This document shows positions 1 to 5,297 of a stretch of 5,346 bases of DNA, one piece after another (the stretch's first letter is position 1; the number at the start of each line of letters is the position of its first letter). This DNA comes from Synergistaceae bacterium (lineage in GTDB: Bacteria > Synergistota > Synergistia > Synergistales > Aminobacteriaceae): assembly GCA_031270755.1 (NCBI GenBank), contig JAISWV010000176.1, positions 1 through 5,346 of the forward strand. The letters run 5' to 3'. The notes under the pieces are model-generated. The model ran no database searches. It saw only the letters and a program-made list of their open reading frames with translations, and was not told the DNA's origin. The translations under genes were made by a program, and so were the position numbers.

Positions 1-527
1 GGGTGACCCCCAAGAGGTCTTTGCTGCTGCTCAAAAGCCGTATTTTTCTGGCCGATATTTTGGGACGCATGGGACTCCGGGCGGCTCCCGATCTGGACCC
101 GGAAGATTCCCTGATCACCCTGGAGGGGCAGGACGCGGGCATTCTCGTAGGACGCTACGGCGACGGGTTGAAAGCGTTGGAATATCTGTTGAACCTGGCG
201 CTTCGCTCTCCGGGGGACGATCCTCGGGTCCGCCTGGACTCGGGGGGCTACAGGGAGCGCCGCAAGCAGAGCCTCGCGCGCCTGGCGGAGGCCACGGCCC
301 GCAAGGTCGTGGAGCGCGGAGCGCCTCTGCGCCTTGAACCCATGCTCAGTTGGGAACGTTGGGTGATTCATACGACGCTCAAGAATCGGCCCGACGTGGA
401 AACCCAATCGGTGGGCGAGTCTCCAGACCGCAAAGTGGTGGTCATGCCGAAGCTGGGCGCCGCGGAACGCCAGGAGAGCGGGCGCGGCCCGAAAGGAAGG
501 GGCGGCAGGTATCGCTACAAGCGGTAA
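1..527 (+). CDS. jag: Jag/KhpB-type RNA-binding protein (KH-R3H), 5' partial
   Basis: This is the C-terminal part of a Jag (KhpB/EloR, SpoIIIJ-associated) protein, a cytoplasmic single-stranded-nucleic-acid-binding factor linked in Gram-positives to cell elongation and division. Numbering from the GTG at 3, a KH domain spans about 10-80 with a GxxG loop (GRYG, 50-53), followed by the family-typical GYRERR. An R3H domain spans about 85-149 with the R-x3-H signature at R119 and H123, then a DVETQSVGE stretch matching the family. A basic Gly/Arg/Lys tail (151-174) ends the protein. The N-terminal Jag_N domain of full-length homologues is missing. The frame is open to the window edge with no Shine-Dalgarno visible, so the GTG at 3 is probably an internal Val and the gene continues upstream. 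In many bacteria yidC lies just upstream, but that cannot be seen here. The next gene follows after 37 bases, suggesting co-transcription. Identity is secure; the true start is unknown. Confidence 0.93.
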   Translation, partial: VTPKRSLLLLKSRIFLADILGRMGLRAAPDLDPEDSLITLEGQDAGILVGRYGDGLKALEYLLNLALRSPGDDPRVRLDSGGYRERRKQSLARLAEATARKVVERGAPLRLEPMLSWERWVIHTTLKNRPDVETQSVGESPDRKVVVMPKLGAAERQESGRGPKGRGGRYRYKR

Positions 528-563
528 AGCTTGCGGCGTGCTCATTGGAGGACGTGATTTCGT

Positions 564-1334
564 ATGTATCCCGTTTTGTTTCATATTGGAAATATCCCGG
601 TGGAAACTTATTACGTGATTTGGTTCACCGCTCTTTCTCTGGCGCTTCTTTGGACCGTCAGGCGGCTGCCCCTCTACGGCGTCGACGACGACGAGGGGCG
701 GCGCGTGATCAGTTGGAGCTTCGTGGGGATGCTGGCGGGGGCCCGGGCCTTCGAGTACGTTTGGAATTTCCCCGTCTACTGGAACGACCCGTCCTTGATT
801 TTGGACCTCAATAGAGGAGGGCTGTCGGAGGTGGGCGCGATCAGCGGGGCCGTGATCACCGCAGTGGCCTTGTGCCGGCGCAACCCCAAGATCTCTTTCC
901 AGCGCCTCTGCGACGCCGGAACTCCCCCGACTCTGCTCACAATGGCCCTGGGGCGCTGGGGATGTTTTTTCGCCGGCTGCTGTGTGGGCACTCAAAGCTC
1001 GTTCCGCTTGGCCCTTCGCTTCCCTTACGATCCCGTGGGAGTGACGCGCCATCCCACGCAGCTTTACTATTCTTTTGCCGCCGCCGCCATCCTGCTGTTG
1101 CTTTTGGCCGCGGAGCGGAGAATCCTGCGGAGCGGAGGCGTCCCGCGGCATTCGCTGCTGGCCCCTTTGGGGCTCATTCTGTTTTCGGTCATGCGGCTCT
1201 CCGTAGACTCGGTGAGAGCCGAGGCCGGGACGGACGGACTCTCCCTCTCCCATTGGACCTTGATTGCGGCAATGCCCTTGGAGGCGATATGGTTGACGGT
1301 CTCTTGGCGGTTCTTTCGTAAAGAGAAAGATTAA
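564..1334 (+). CDS. Lgt-like (prolipoprotein diacylglyceryl transferase family) membrane protein with altered active site
   Basis: A 256-residue polytopic inner-membrane protein with about seven hydrophobic helices (roughly 16-31, 50-66, 88-104, 118-135, 166-183, 197-213, 230-249). Lgt normally transfers diacylglycerol from phosphatidylglycerol to the lipobox Cys of prolipoproteins. From memory of E. coli Lgt, matching stretches are the N-terminal IG...Y (Y17), the NFP...DP...GG.S segment at 68-88, the signature GRWGCFFAGCCVG at 130-142, RHPTQLY at 162-168, and R211...VR218 near the C-terminus. Arginines aligned with R143 and R239 are kept (R131, R218). H103 aligns with V90, N146 with C134 and E151 with C139. 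This places it in the GCC-motif branch rather than among canonical Lgt enzymes. It may be a divergent transferase or do something else, so I give no gene symbol. The start is ATG 564, with GGAGG at 547-551. It is probably co-transcribed with the Jag gene. I see no terminator downstream. Confidence 0.85.
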   Translation: MYPVLFHIGNIPVETYYVIWFTALSLALLWTVRRLPLYGVDDDEGRRVISWSFVGMLAGARAFEYVWNFPVYWNDPSLILDLNRGGLSEVGAISGAVITAVALCRRNPKISFQRLCDAGTPPTLLTMALGRWGCFFAGCCVGTQSSFRLALRFPYDPVGVTRHPTQLYYSFAAAAILLLLLAAERRILRSGGVPRHSLLAPLGLILFSVMRLSVDSVRAEAGTDGLSLSHWTLIAAMPLEAIWLTVSWRFFRKEKD

Positions 1335-1420
1335 ATCTCAATCAATATTCCTCAATATACACTCTGTATTCGCGACGGGTTATTTTTGTACGCGATTATC
1401 ATAATACAGTTACGGAGGAG

Positions 1421-1447
1421 ATCGTACGTAAAATTTGCCGTGACGAT
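1421..1447. repeat. Imperfect inverted repeat overlapping the htrA -35 element (possible operator)
   Basis: ATCGTACG (1421-1428) pairs with CGT-g-ACGAT (1439-1447), giving eight base pairs with one bulged G and a 10-base AT-rich centre. The right arm contains the proposed -35 hexamer, so a bound repressor would block it. About 20 bases upstream is a perfect short palindrome, ATTAT-C-ATAAT (1395-1405). Repeats this short occur by chance, and no regulator gene is adjacent, so the operator role is inferred from position only. Confidence 0.25.
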
Positions 1448-1467
1448 ACTTATTTTGGGGTTAGAAT
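1440..1467 (+). promoter_or_regulatory. Candidate sigma-70-type promoter for htrA
   Basis: A -35-like GTGACG (1440-1445) is separated by 16 bases from TAGAAT (1462-1467), which matches five of six -10 consensus positions. Transcription would start near 1474, giving a leader of about 60 nt. The leader is very T-rich between about 1486 and 1519, directly before the Shine-Dalgarno GGAGGTG (1521-1527). The site sits in the only AT-rich gap upstream of htrA. The -35 match is modest (four of six), so this is a best candidate only; read-through from the upstream genes is also possible because no terminator is visible after them. Confidence 0.45.
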
Positions 1468-1534
1468 ACACATCCGAAATAGATGTTTGATTTAGTTTGA
1501 TTTTATTTTTTTATTTTACTGGAGGTGTTCCATC

Positions 1535-2947
1535 ATGCGTGTCAAAGGATATGCGAGATATGTGGGGTTGCTGGCGTTGTTGTCGGTTGTCGGGATTTTC
1601 GCTCTGGCGCAGCCGGCGTCGGCCGCGTCCAAATACGCGGATAATCCTGTCGTTCAAATTGTCAAAGAAGTGTCGCCGGCGGTGGTCAACATCGACGTGG
1701 AGACGGTGTCCAAGCGGTCGTCGCTGCCCTTGCCCTTCCAAGACGACCCTTTCTTCAAGCGCTTTTTCGGCGAGGAGTTCCGGCGTTTTTCGCGTTCCGT
1801 TCCGATGAAGGGCAGAGGGTCCGGCTTCATCGTTACAAAGGAGGGCCAAATCCTGACCAACAACCACGTCGTCGAGGGCGCGGACAAGATAACGGTCACT
1901 TTGTCGGACGGAAAGACCTATGAGGCCGAGGTGCTGGGCAAGGATCCCACTTTCGACCTGGCGGTCATCAAAATCAATCCCGAGTCGAGCCTGACGACCC
2001 TGGAGCTGGGCGACTCCGAGTCCATCGAAGTGGGGGAATGGGTCGTGGCCATCGGCAATCCCTACGGATTCGAGCACACGGTGACCGTGGGCGTGATCTC
2101 GGCCAAGAACCGCAGCATCCACGCTCAGGGGATCAACTTCGACGGATTTTTGCAGACCGACGCGGCCATCAACCCGGGAAACAGCGGCGGGCCGTTGATC
2201 GACATGGACGGGAAGGTCATCGGCATCAACACGGCCATCGTTCCTTACGCCCAGGGCTTGGGGTTCGCCATTCCCGTGGACATGGCCAAGCAGATCATGA
2301 GCGACCTGGTCACCTACGGCAAGGTCAAGCGGGGCTGGCTGGGCATCTCCGTGCAAAATTTGACCAAGGAGTTCGCCGACGCCTATGACATCGAGGAAGA
2401 AAGCGGCGTCATCGTCGGCGACGTCTTCGCGGATTCGGCGGCCGAACGGGCGGGCTTGCAGCGCGGCGACGTGATCGTCTCCGTGAACAACGAGGCGGTC
2501 AAAGACGTCCAATGGTTCGTGAACAAGGTGCGTGCGCAGGCGCCCGGGGCGACGCTGAGGCTGAAGGTCATCCGCGGCGGCAAATCCACCACCGTGACGG
2601 CCAAGCTCGACGAGATCCCCGACAGCGAGGGAAAAGCGGCCTCCGGCGAAACGGAAGAGGACGCCTTGGAGAAAGTGGGCGTCGCCGTATCGAAGCTGAC
2701 GAACGAGCTCAAACGGCAGTACAAGATCGAAGGCCGGTCGGGGCTCGTGGTCGTGGAGGTCGCTGACGGCTCTCCCGCGCAGGCGGCGGGCATTCAAGAG
2801 GGCGATCTTCTCCTGGAGGTCAACGGCAAGAAAGTGAACGACGTGGACGACCTGAGGGGCGCGGTCAAAAAAGGCAGCAAGGCGGCGGTGCTTTGGATCG
2901 AAAGAGAAGGAATAAAGTTCTTCGCGGCCTTGAAGATACAGCCTTAA
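1535..2947 (+). CDS. htrA: Do/DegP-family (HtrA) periplasmic serine protease with two PDZ domains
   Basis: A 470-residue ATP-independent serine endoprotease/chaperone that removes or refolds damaged proteins in the cell envelope. A signal peptide is visible (basic start, hydrophobic 10-25, cleavage probably after AQPASA at about residue 30), so export through Sec is expected. The trypsin-like domain (about 35-260) holds the full catalytic triad: H111 in TNNHVVEG, D141 in FDLAVIKI and S217 in NPGNSGGPL. A DPFFKRFFGEEF segment (71-82) resembles the regulatory LA-loop region of DegP/DegQ. PDZ1 covers about 266-355 (GWLGISVQNL at its start) and PDZ2 about 380-468 (GLVVVEVADGSPAQAAGI). Length and order fit a complete DegP/DegQ-type protein, and nothing is missing. 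The start ATG 1535 has GGAGGTG at 1521-1527, seven bases away. Its own candidate promoter and a strong terminator suggest a monocistronic unit. The family assignment is very secure; the DegP versus DegQ/DegS distinction is not, although two PDZ domains and a cleavable signal argue against DegS. Confidence 0.97.
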   Translation: MRVKGYARYVGLLALLSVVGIFALAQPASAASKYADNPVVQIVKEVSPAVVNIDVETVSKRSSLPLPFQDDPFFKRFFGEEFRRFSRSVPMKGRGSGFIVTKEGQILTNNHVVEGADKITVTLSDGKTYEAEVLGKDPTFDLAVIKINPESSLTTLELGDSESIEVGEWVVAIGNPYGFEHTVTVGVISAKNRSIHAQGINFDGFLQTDAAINPGNSGGPLIDMDGKVIGINTAIVPYAQGLGFAIPVDMAKQIMSDLVTYGKVKRGWLGISVQNLTKEFADAYDIEEESGVIVGDVFADSAAERAGLQRGDVIVSVNNEAVKDVQWFVNKVRAQAPGATLRLKVIRGGKSTTVTAKLDEIPDSEGKAASGETEEDALEKVGVAVSKLTNELKRQYKIEGRSGLVVVEVADGSPAQAAGIQEGDLLLEVNGKKVNDVDDLRGAVKKGSKAAVLWIEREGIKFFAALKIQP

Positions 2948-2969
2948 AGCATACGCCTCTTCCGCCAAA

Positions 2970-2990
2970 GGGGTGTCTCGAACGAGCCCC
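2970..2990 (+). other. Small 3'-UTR stem-loop after htrA
   Basis: GGGG (2970-2973) pairs with CCCC (2987-2990), and CTC (2977-2979) with GAG (2984-2986) around a GAAC loop. A TGT bulge lies on the left side. No T-run follows, so it does not look like a terminator. It could act as a 3'-end stabiliser or simply be chance structure ahead of the real terminator. Confidence 0.3.
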
Positions 2991-3010
2991 GCTCCCTGAG
3001 CTTCAATTCT

Positions 3011-3045
3011 GCCGGCCGTCTTCGCAAAGGCGGCCGGCGTTTTTT
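3011..3045 (+). terminator. Strong Rho-independent terminator of htrA
   Basis: GCCGGCCG (3011-3018) pairs perfectly with CGGCCGGC (3031-3038). The stem extends inward through T-G, C-G, T-A and T-A pairs to about 12 bp around a CGCA tetraloop (3023-3026). Six T residues (3040-3045) follow after one G. It lies 63 bases past the htrA stop codon and separates this gene from the ankyrin operon. A second T-run (3049-3054) strengthens it. Confidence 0.93.
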
Positions 3046-3093
3046 AAGTTTTTTAACAGGGCAACCTCGGTTTTTTTCCGTTTTTTCCGTGGC

Positions 3094-3125
3094 TTGACGC
3101 CGGGCGCCGCATTCGATGTTACAAT
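3094..3125 (+). promoter_or_regulatory. Extended -10 promoter of the ankyrin/flavoprotein operon
   Basis: The core is TGTTACAAT: a TG at 3117-3118, one base, then TACAAT (3120-3125, five of six consensus). A TTGACG hexamer lies at 3094-3099, but its 20-base spacing is too long for an ideal -35, so the extended -10 probably drives recognition. T-rich blocks (3071-3077, 3081-3086) just upstream could act as an UP element. Transcription would start near 3132, next to the palindrome TCGATCGA (3135-3142). It directly follows the htrA terminator, which fits a new transcription unit. Confidence 0.6.
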
Positions 3126-3150
3126 GGTTACGCTTCGATCGATTTCGTTT

Positions 3151-3157
3151 GGGAGAG
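3151..3157 (+). promoter_or_regulatory. Shine-Dalgarno that decides the ankyrin-gene start
   Basis: GGGAGAG lies six bases before ATG 3164. The longer reading from ATG 3116 has no good Shine-Dalgarno and would begin inside the predicted promoter, upstream of its transcription start, so that start is unlikely. Confidence 0.75.
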
Positions 3158-3163
3158 ACGCGA

Positions 3164-4153
3164 ATGAAATTTTTGACCGATTTTTTACGGCGCTTGAAGT
3201 TGAAAAAAAATCAGCGCCGTGCCAGCGGCACGGAAATTTCGTCTGAGGCATCCGAAGATCTGAAGAGCCCGAAGGCTCCAGAAAGCCCGGTGGCATCAGG
3301 AGGTCTTTCGGAGAAGCCGGAGCGGTGGAAAAGATTCAAAATCGTGGGGGGGATTTGCGCCGCTGTAGGCGTTATCTCGTTGTTGCTGGTTTTGTGGCGT
3401 TTTTTCTCTTCGGATCCTTCGGTTCCCGCGCCGGCGCGGGCGGCCGGGCCAAAAGAGCCGAAAGAAATTTTGTTCTTGTCCGCCGTGGAGAAGGAACTTT
3501 TTCAGGCCATCAGGGACGACGACGTCGACGCCGTGCGCCGGTGTCTGAGTTTGGGGGCCAACGTCAACGCCGCGGGCGCCTCGGGGGTCACTCCCCTCAA
3601 AGCGGCCGTCGCGCTGAACAGGACGGGCATCGTTCGAGCGCTGCGCGACAGAGCGTCGCTCGATGGAGCAACGCTCGATGAAGGCTATGACGATTCCGGT
3701 TCGTCGTTGATATACGCCGTCGTCCAGAACAGGCCGGAGATCGTCCGAGAACTGTTGAAACCCGCGGTCAAAGGGGGGACCGCGGACAAAGTCGTCAACA
3801 AAATCGACAAAAATGGCTATACCCCTTTGATGTACGCCATCGACCGAAATCATACAGCGGCGGCGCGGGAGCTGTTGAACGCCGGAGCCGATGTCGGCGG
3901 GTTCAGCAAGGAAGGGTACACCCCTTTGATGATGGCCGTCACCGTGGGCAAGGCGGATATGATCGCGATGCTTTTGAAAGCGGGAGCGGACCTGGACGCC
4001 GTCTCCCGCGGGGGAGAAACGGCCATGAGCATAGCCCGAAGAAGGAACAGACAGGTAGTGATCTCTCTTCTCGCGGAGGCCGCCAAGGCGAAAGCCGGTA
4101 ATCGTTCCGACACGGAGGCTTCACTGGCCTTGCGCAAAGAAGAGGCGCTTTAG
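3164..4153 (+). CDS. Membrane-anchored ankyrin-repeat protein
   Basis: A 329-residue protein of unknown specific role. Residues 1-58 are highly charged and basic near the start. One transmembrane helix spans about 60-80, with KRFK just before it. By the positive-inside rule the N-terminus is cytoplasmic and the C-terminal domain faces the periplasm. After a Pro/Ala-rich linker (84-100), about six ankyrin units follow: roughly 109-140, 142-178, 180-216, 219-250, 252-283 and a capping unit at 285-310. The clearest units carry GYTPLM and the LL-x-AGAD turn (219-244, 252-277). Ankyrin repeats bind proteins, so a scaffold or inhibitor role at the membrane is plausible, but the partner is unknown. 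The loop between units 2 and 3 and unit 3 itself are longer than the usual 33 residues. The start is ATG 3164, not ATG 3116, for the promoter and Shine-Dalgarno reasons above. The flavoprotein gene starts 31 bases after the stop, so the two are probably one operon. Confidence 0.9.
   Translation: MKFLTDFLRRLKLKKNQRRASGTEISSEASEDLKSPKAPESPVASGGLSEKPERWKRFKIVGGICAAVGVISLLLVLWRFFSSDPSVPAPARAAGPKEPKEILFLSAVEKELFQAIRDDDVDAVRRCLSLGANVNAAGASGVTPLKAAVALNRTGIVRALRDRASLDGATLDEGYDDSGSSLIYAVVQNRPEIVRELLKPAVKGGTADKVVNKIDKNGYTPLMYAIDRNHTAAARELLNAGADVGGFSKEGYTPLMMAVTVGKADMIAMLLKAGADLDAVSRGGETAMSIARRRNRQVVISLLAEAAKAKAGNRSDTEASLALRKEEAL
3187..3233 (+). other. Two overlapping, mutually exclusive hairpins in the 5' coding region of the ankyrin gene
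   Basis: ACGGCGCT (3187-3194) can pair perfectly with AGCGCCGT (3213-3220). CCGTGCC (3217-3223) can instead pair perfectly with GGCACGG (3227-3233) around a three-base loop. The two stems share CCGT at 3217-3220, so only one can form fully. No T-run follows on the + strand. On the - strand the second stem is followed six bases later by eight T residues, a poor terminator geometry. Each repeat alone could be chance; any regulatory role is inference. Confidence 0.3.
3656..3685 (+). repeat. Imperfect 15-bp tandem duplication inside the ankyrin gene
   Basis: TCGCTCGATGGAGCA is followed directly by ACGCTCGATGAAGGC: 11 of 15 positions match, including nine in a row (CGCTCGATG at 3657-3665 and 3672-3680). 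It encodes SLDGA-TLDEG (residues 165-174) in the loop between ankyrin units 2 and 3 and keeps the reading frame. Slippage duplication would explain the extended loop. Confidence 0.5.
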
Positions 4154-4167
4154 GAAATCTCGCAATT

Positions 4168-4173
4168 AAGGAG
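4168..4173 (+). promoter_or_regulatory. Shine-Dalgarno that decides the flavoprotein start
   Basis: AAGGAG (4168-4173) lies 11 bases before GTG 4185. The in-frame GTG at 4173 overlaps this motif and has no separate Shine-Dalgarno, so GTG 4185 is the better start. Confidence 0.65.
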
Positions 4174-4184
4174 TGGGTCGAAAG

Positions 4185-5291
4185 GTGAGCAACGGAACGC
4201 CGATTCTGAAGCTAGGGAAGCATCAGCCACGCTATCCTTTGATACAAGGGGGAATGGGTGTGGGAATTTCCGGCCCCAGGCTCGCGGGAAATGCCGCGCG
4301 GCGCGGTGCCGTGGGGACCATCGCGAGCGTGGGGCTCAGTCATAACTCACCTCATTTTCTTCTGAAAAAGATGAATTACTTCGAATCCAACGAGATCGTC
4401 ATAAAGGAAGTTGTGCAGCAGGCAAGGGAAATTGCCGGCCCCGAAGGGATCTTGGCGGTGAACTGCATGGTGGCCCTCACCGACTACGACACGGAGGTGC
4501 GGGCTGCCGCGGAGGGGGGCGCGAACGTCATCGTCTCGGGAGCGGGGCTGCCCCTGCGCCTGCCCGAGTACACCAAGGACTTCCCCGACGTGGCCTTGGT
4601 GCCCATCGTGAGCTCCGCCAAGGCGGCCAGCTTGATCACGCGCCGCTGGGAAAAACGGTACGGGCGCAGCCCCGACGGTTTTGTCGTGGAAACCCCGGCG
4701 ACGGCGGGCGGGCACCTGGGAGCCACCGCCATGGAACAGGTGTACGACCCCGCTCTCTCCATCGAGGTGGCCTTGCCGGACACGGTGCGTTTCGTCGCGG
4801 AAGAGATGAAGTCCGACATCCCCGTTATCGCGGCGGGCGGTGTTTGGGACCGGAAGGACATGGAGCGCATGTTCGAGCTGGGCGCGAAGGGCGTGCAGAT
4901 GGGCACGCGTTTCGCCTGCACGGTGGAAGGGGACGCCTCCGACCGCTTCAAACAAGCCTACATCGACGCGAAGGAAGAAGACGTCGTCCTCATCCACAGC
5001 CCTGCCGGCCTTCCGGGGCGGGCGATAAAAAATCCCTTCGTGGCCAAATATTTGGACGGAGAGGTCGAGAGCAACCCCTGCTTCGCCAATTGCCTGACTC
5101 ACTGCCGTTACCGCAAAACCCGGGAGACGTTCTGCATCGCCATGGCCTTGGTCGACGCCTTCAACGGAGACTGGGAGCGGGGCCTTTTTTTCTGCGGCTC
5201 CAACGTCGTCAAAGTCCACAAAGTGGAAACGGTAGAGGAAATCATCGGCGAGCTCTTCGCGGAATCAACTTTTGGAGATGACGGGAGGTGA
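4185..5291 (+). CDS. Nitronate monooxygenase / FabK-like FMN-dependent flavoprotein
   Basis: A 368-residue cytoplasmic TIM-barrel flavoprotein of the nitronate monooxygenase (2-nitropropane dioxygenase) superfamily, which also includes the enoyl-ACP reductase FabK. Numbering from GTG 4185, the family marks are IQGGMG (20-25) at the first strand, VSGAGLP (117-123), AGGHLG (174-179) with H177 at the position of the catalytic histidine, AAGGVWD (216-222), and GVQMGTRF (236-243) for FMN phosphate binding. Class I enzymes oxidise alkyl nitronates with O2. FabK reduces enoyl-ACP with NAD(P)H. The sequence alone does not decide the substrate. The C-terminal extension carries C299-x3-C303-x3-C307-x9-C317, with another Cys at 337; this is unusual for a plain nitronate monooxygenase and could bind an Fe-S cluster or metal. 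It follows the ankyrin gene by 31 bases and precedes the next start by only 6, so all three are probably co-transcribed. The longer reading from GTG 4173 adds four residues but overlaps the Shine-Dalgarno. The superfamily is secure; the reaction is not. Confidence 0.9.
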   Translation: MSNGTPILKLGKHQPRYPLIQGGMGVGISGPRLAGNAARRGAVGTIASVGLSHNSPHFLLKKMNYFESNEIVIKEVVQQAREIAGPEGILAVNCMVALTDYDTEVRAAAEGGANVIVSGAGLPLRLPEYTKDFPDVALVPIVSSAKAASLITRRWEKRYGRSPDGFVVETPATAGGHLGATAMEQVYDPALSIEVALPDTVRFVAEEMKSDIPVIAAGGVWDRKDMERMFELGAKGVQMGTRFACTVEGDASDRFKQAYIDAKEEDVVLIHSPAGLPGRAIKNPFVAKYLDGEVESNPCFANCLTHCRYRKTRETFCIAMALVDAFNGDWERGLFFCGSNVVKVHKVETVEEIIGELFAESTFGDDGR

Positions 5292-5297
5292 TGGGAT

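Noticed and set aside
350..814. A 154-codon + strand frame bridging the jag and Lgt-like genes.
   Set aside because: It overlaps two well-supported genes in another frame, has an Arg/Gly-rich composition typical of out-of-frame GC-rich DNA, and shows no Shine-Dalgarno.
1357..1369. ATACA-CTC-TGTAT hairpin after the Lgt-like gene, as a possible terminator.
   Set aside because: Only five mostly A/T pairs, and no T-run directly after it; too weak for an intrinsic terminator.
1414..1491. A GGAGGAG Shine-Dalgarno-like motif (1414-1420) in the htrA upstream gap, possibly for a leader peptide.
   Set aside because: The nearest starts give either an immediate stop (TTG 1435) or a 17-codon frame from GTG 1440 with too long a spacing, with no sign of coding.
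1511..2968. A 485-codon open frame on the - strand covering the whole of htrA.
   Set aside because: It mirrors a complete, family-perfect protease gene with a catalytic triad. Strong G/C third-position bias removes stops on the opposite strand. Its translation is low-complexity (His/Asp/Arg/Val-rich) with no recognisable domain.
3203..3233. A - strand terminator formed by the CCGTGCC/GGCACGG stem and the A-run at 3203-3210.
   Set aside because: Read on the - strand, six bases separate the stem from the T-run, and no - strand gene is there to terminate.
4173..4184. GTG 4173 as the flavoprotein start.
   Set aside because: It overlaps the only good Shine-Dalgarno (AAGGAG, 4168-4173), which instead serves GTG 4185.
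4347..5219. A 290-codon open frame on the - strand inside the flavoprotein gene.
   Set aside because: Same codon-bias shadow effect. The translation is rich in His, Gly, Arg and Val without any domain, while the + strand frame has all the FMN-binding motifs.
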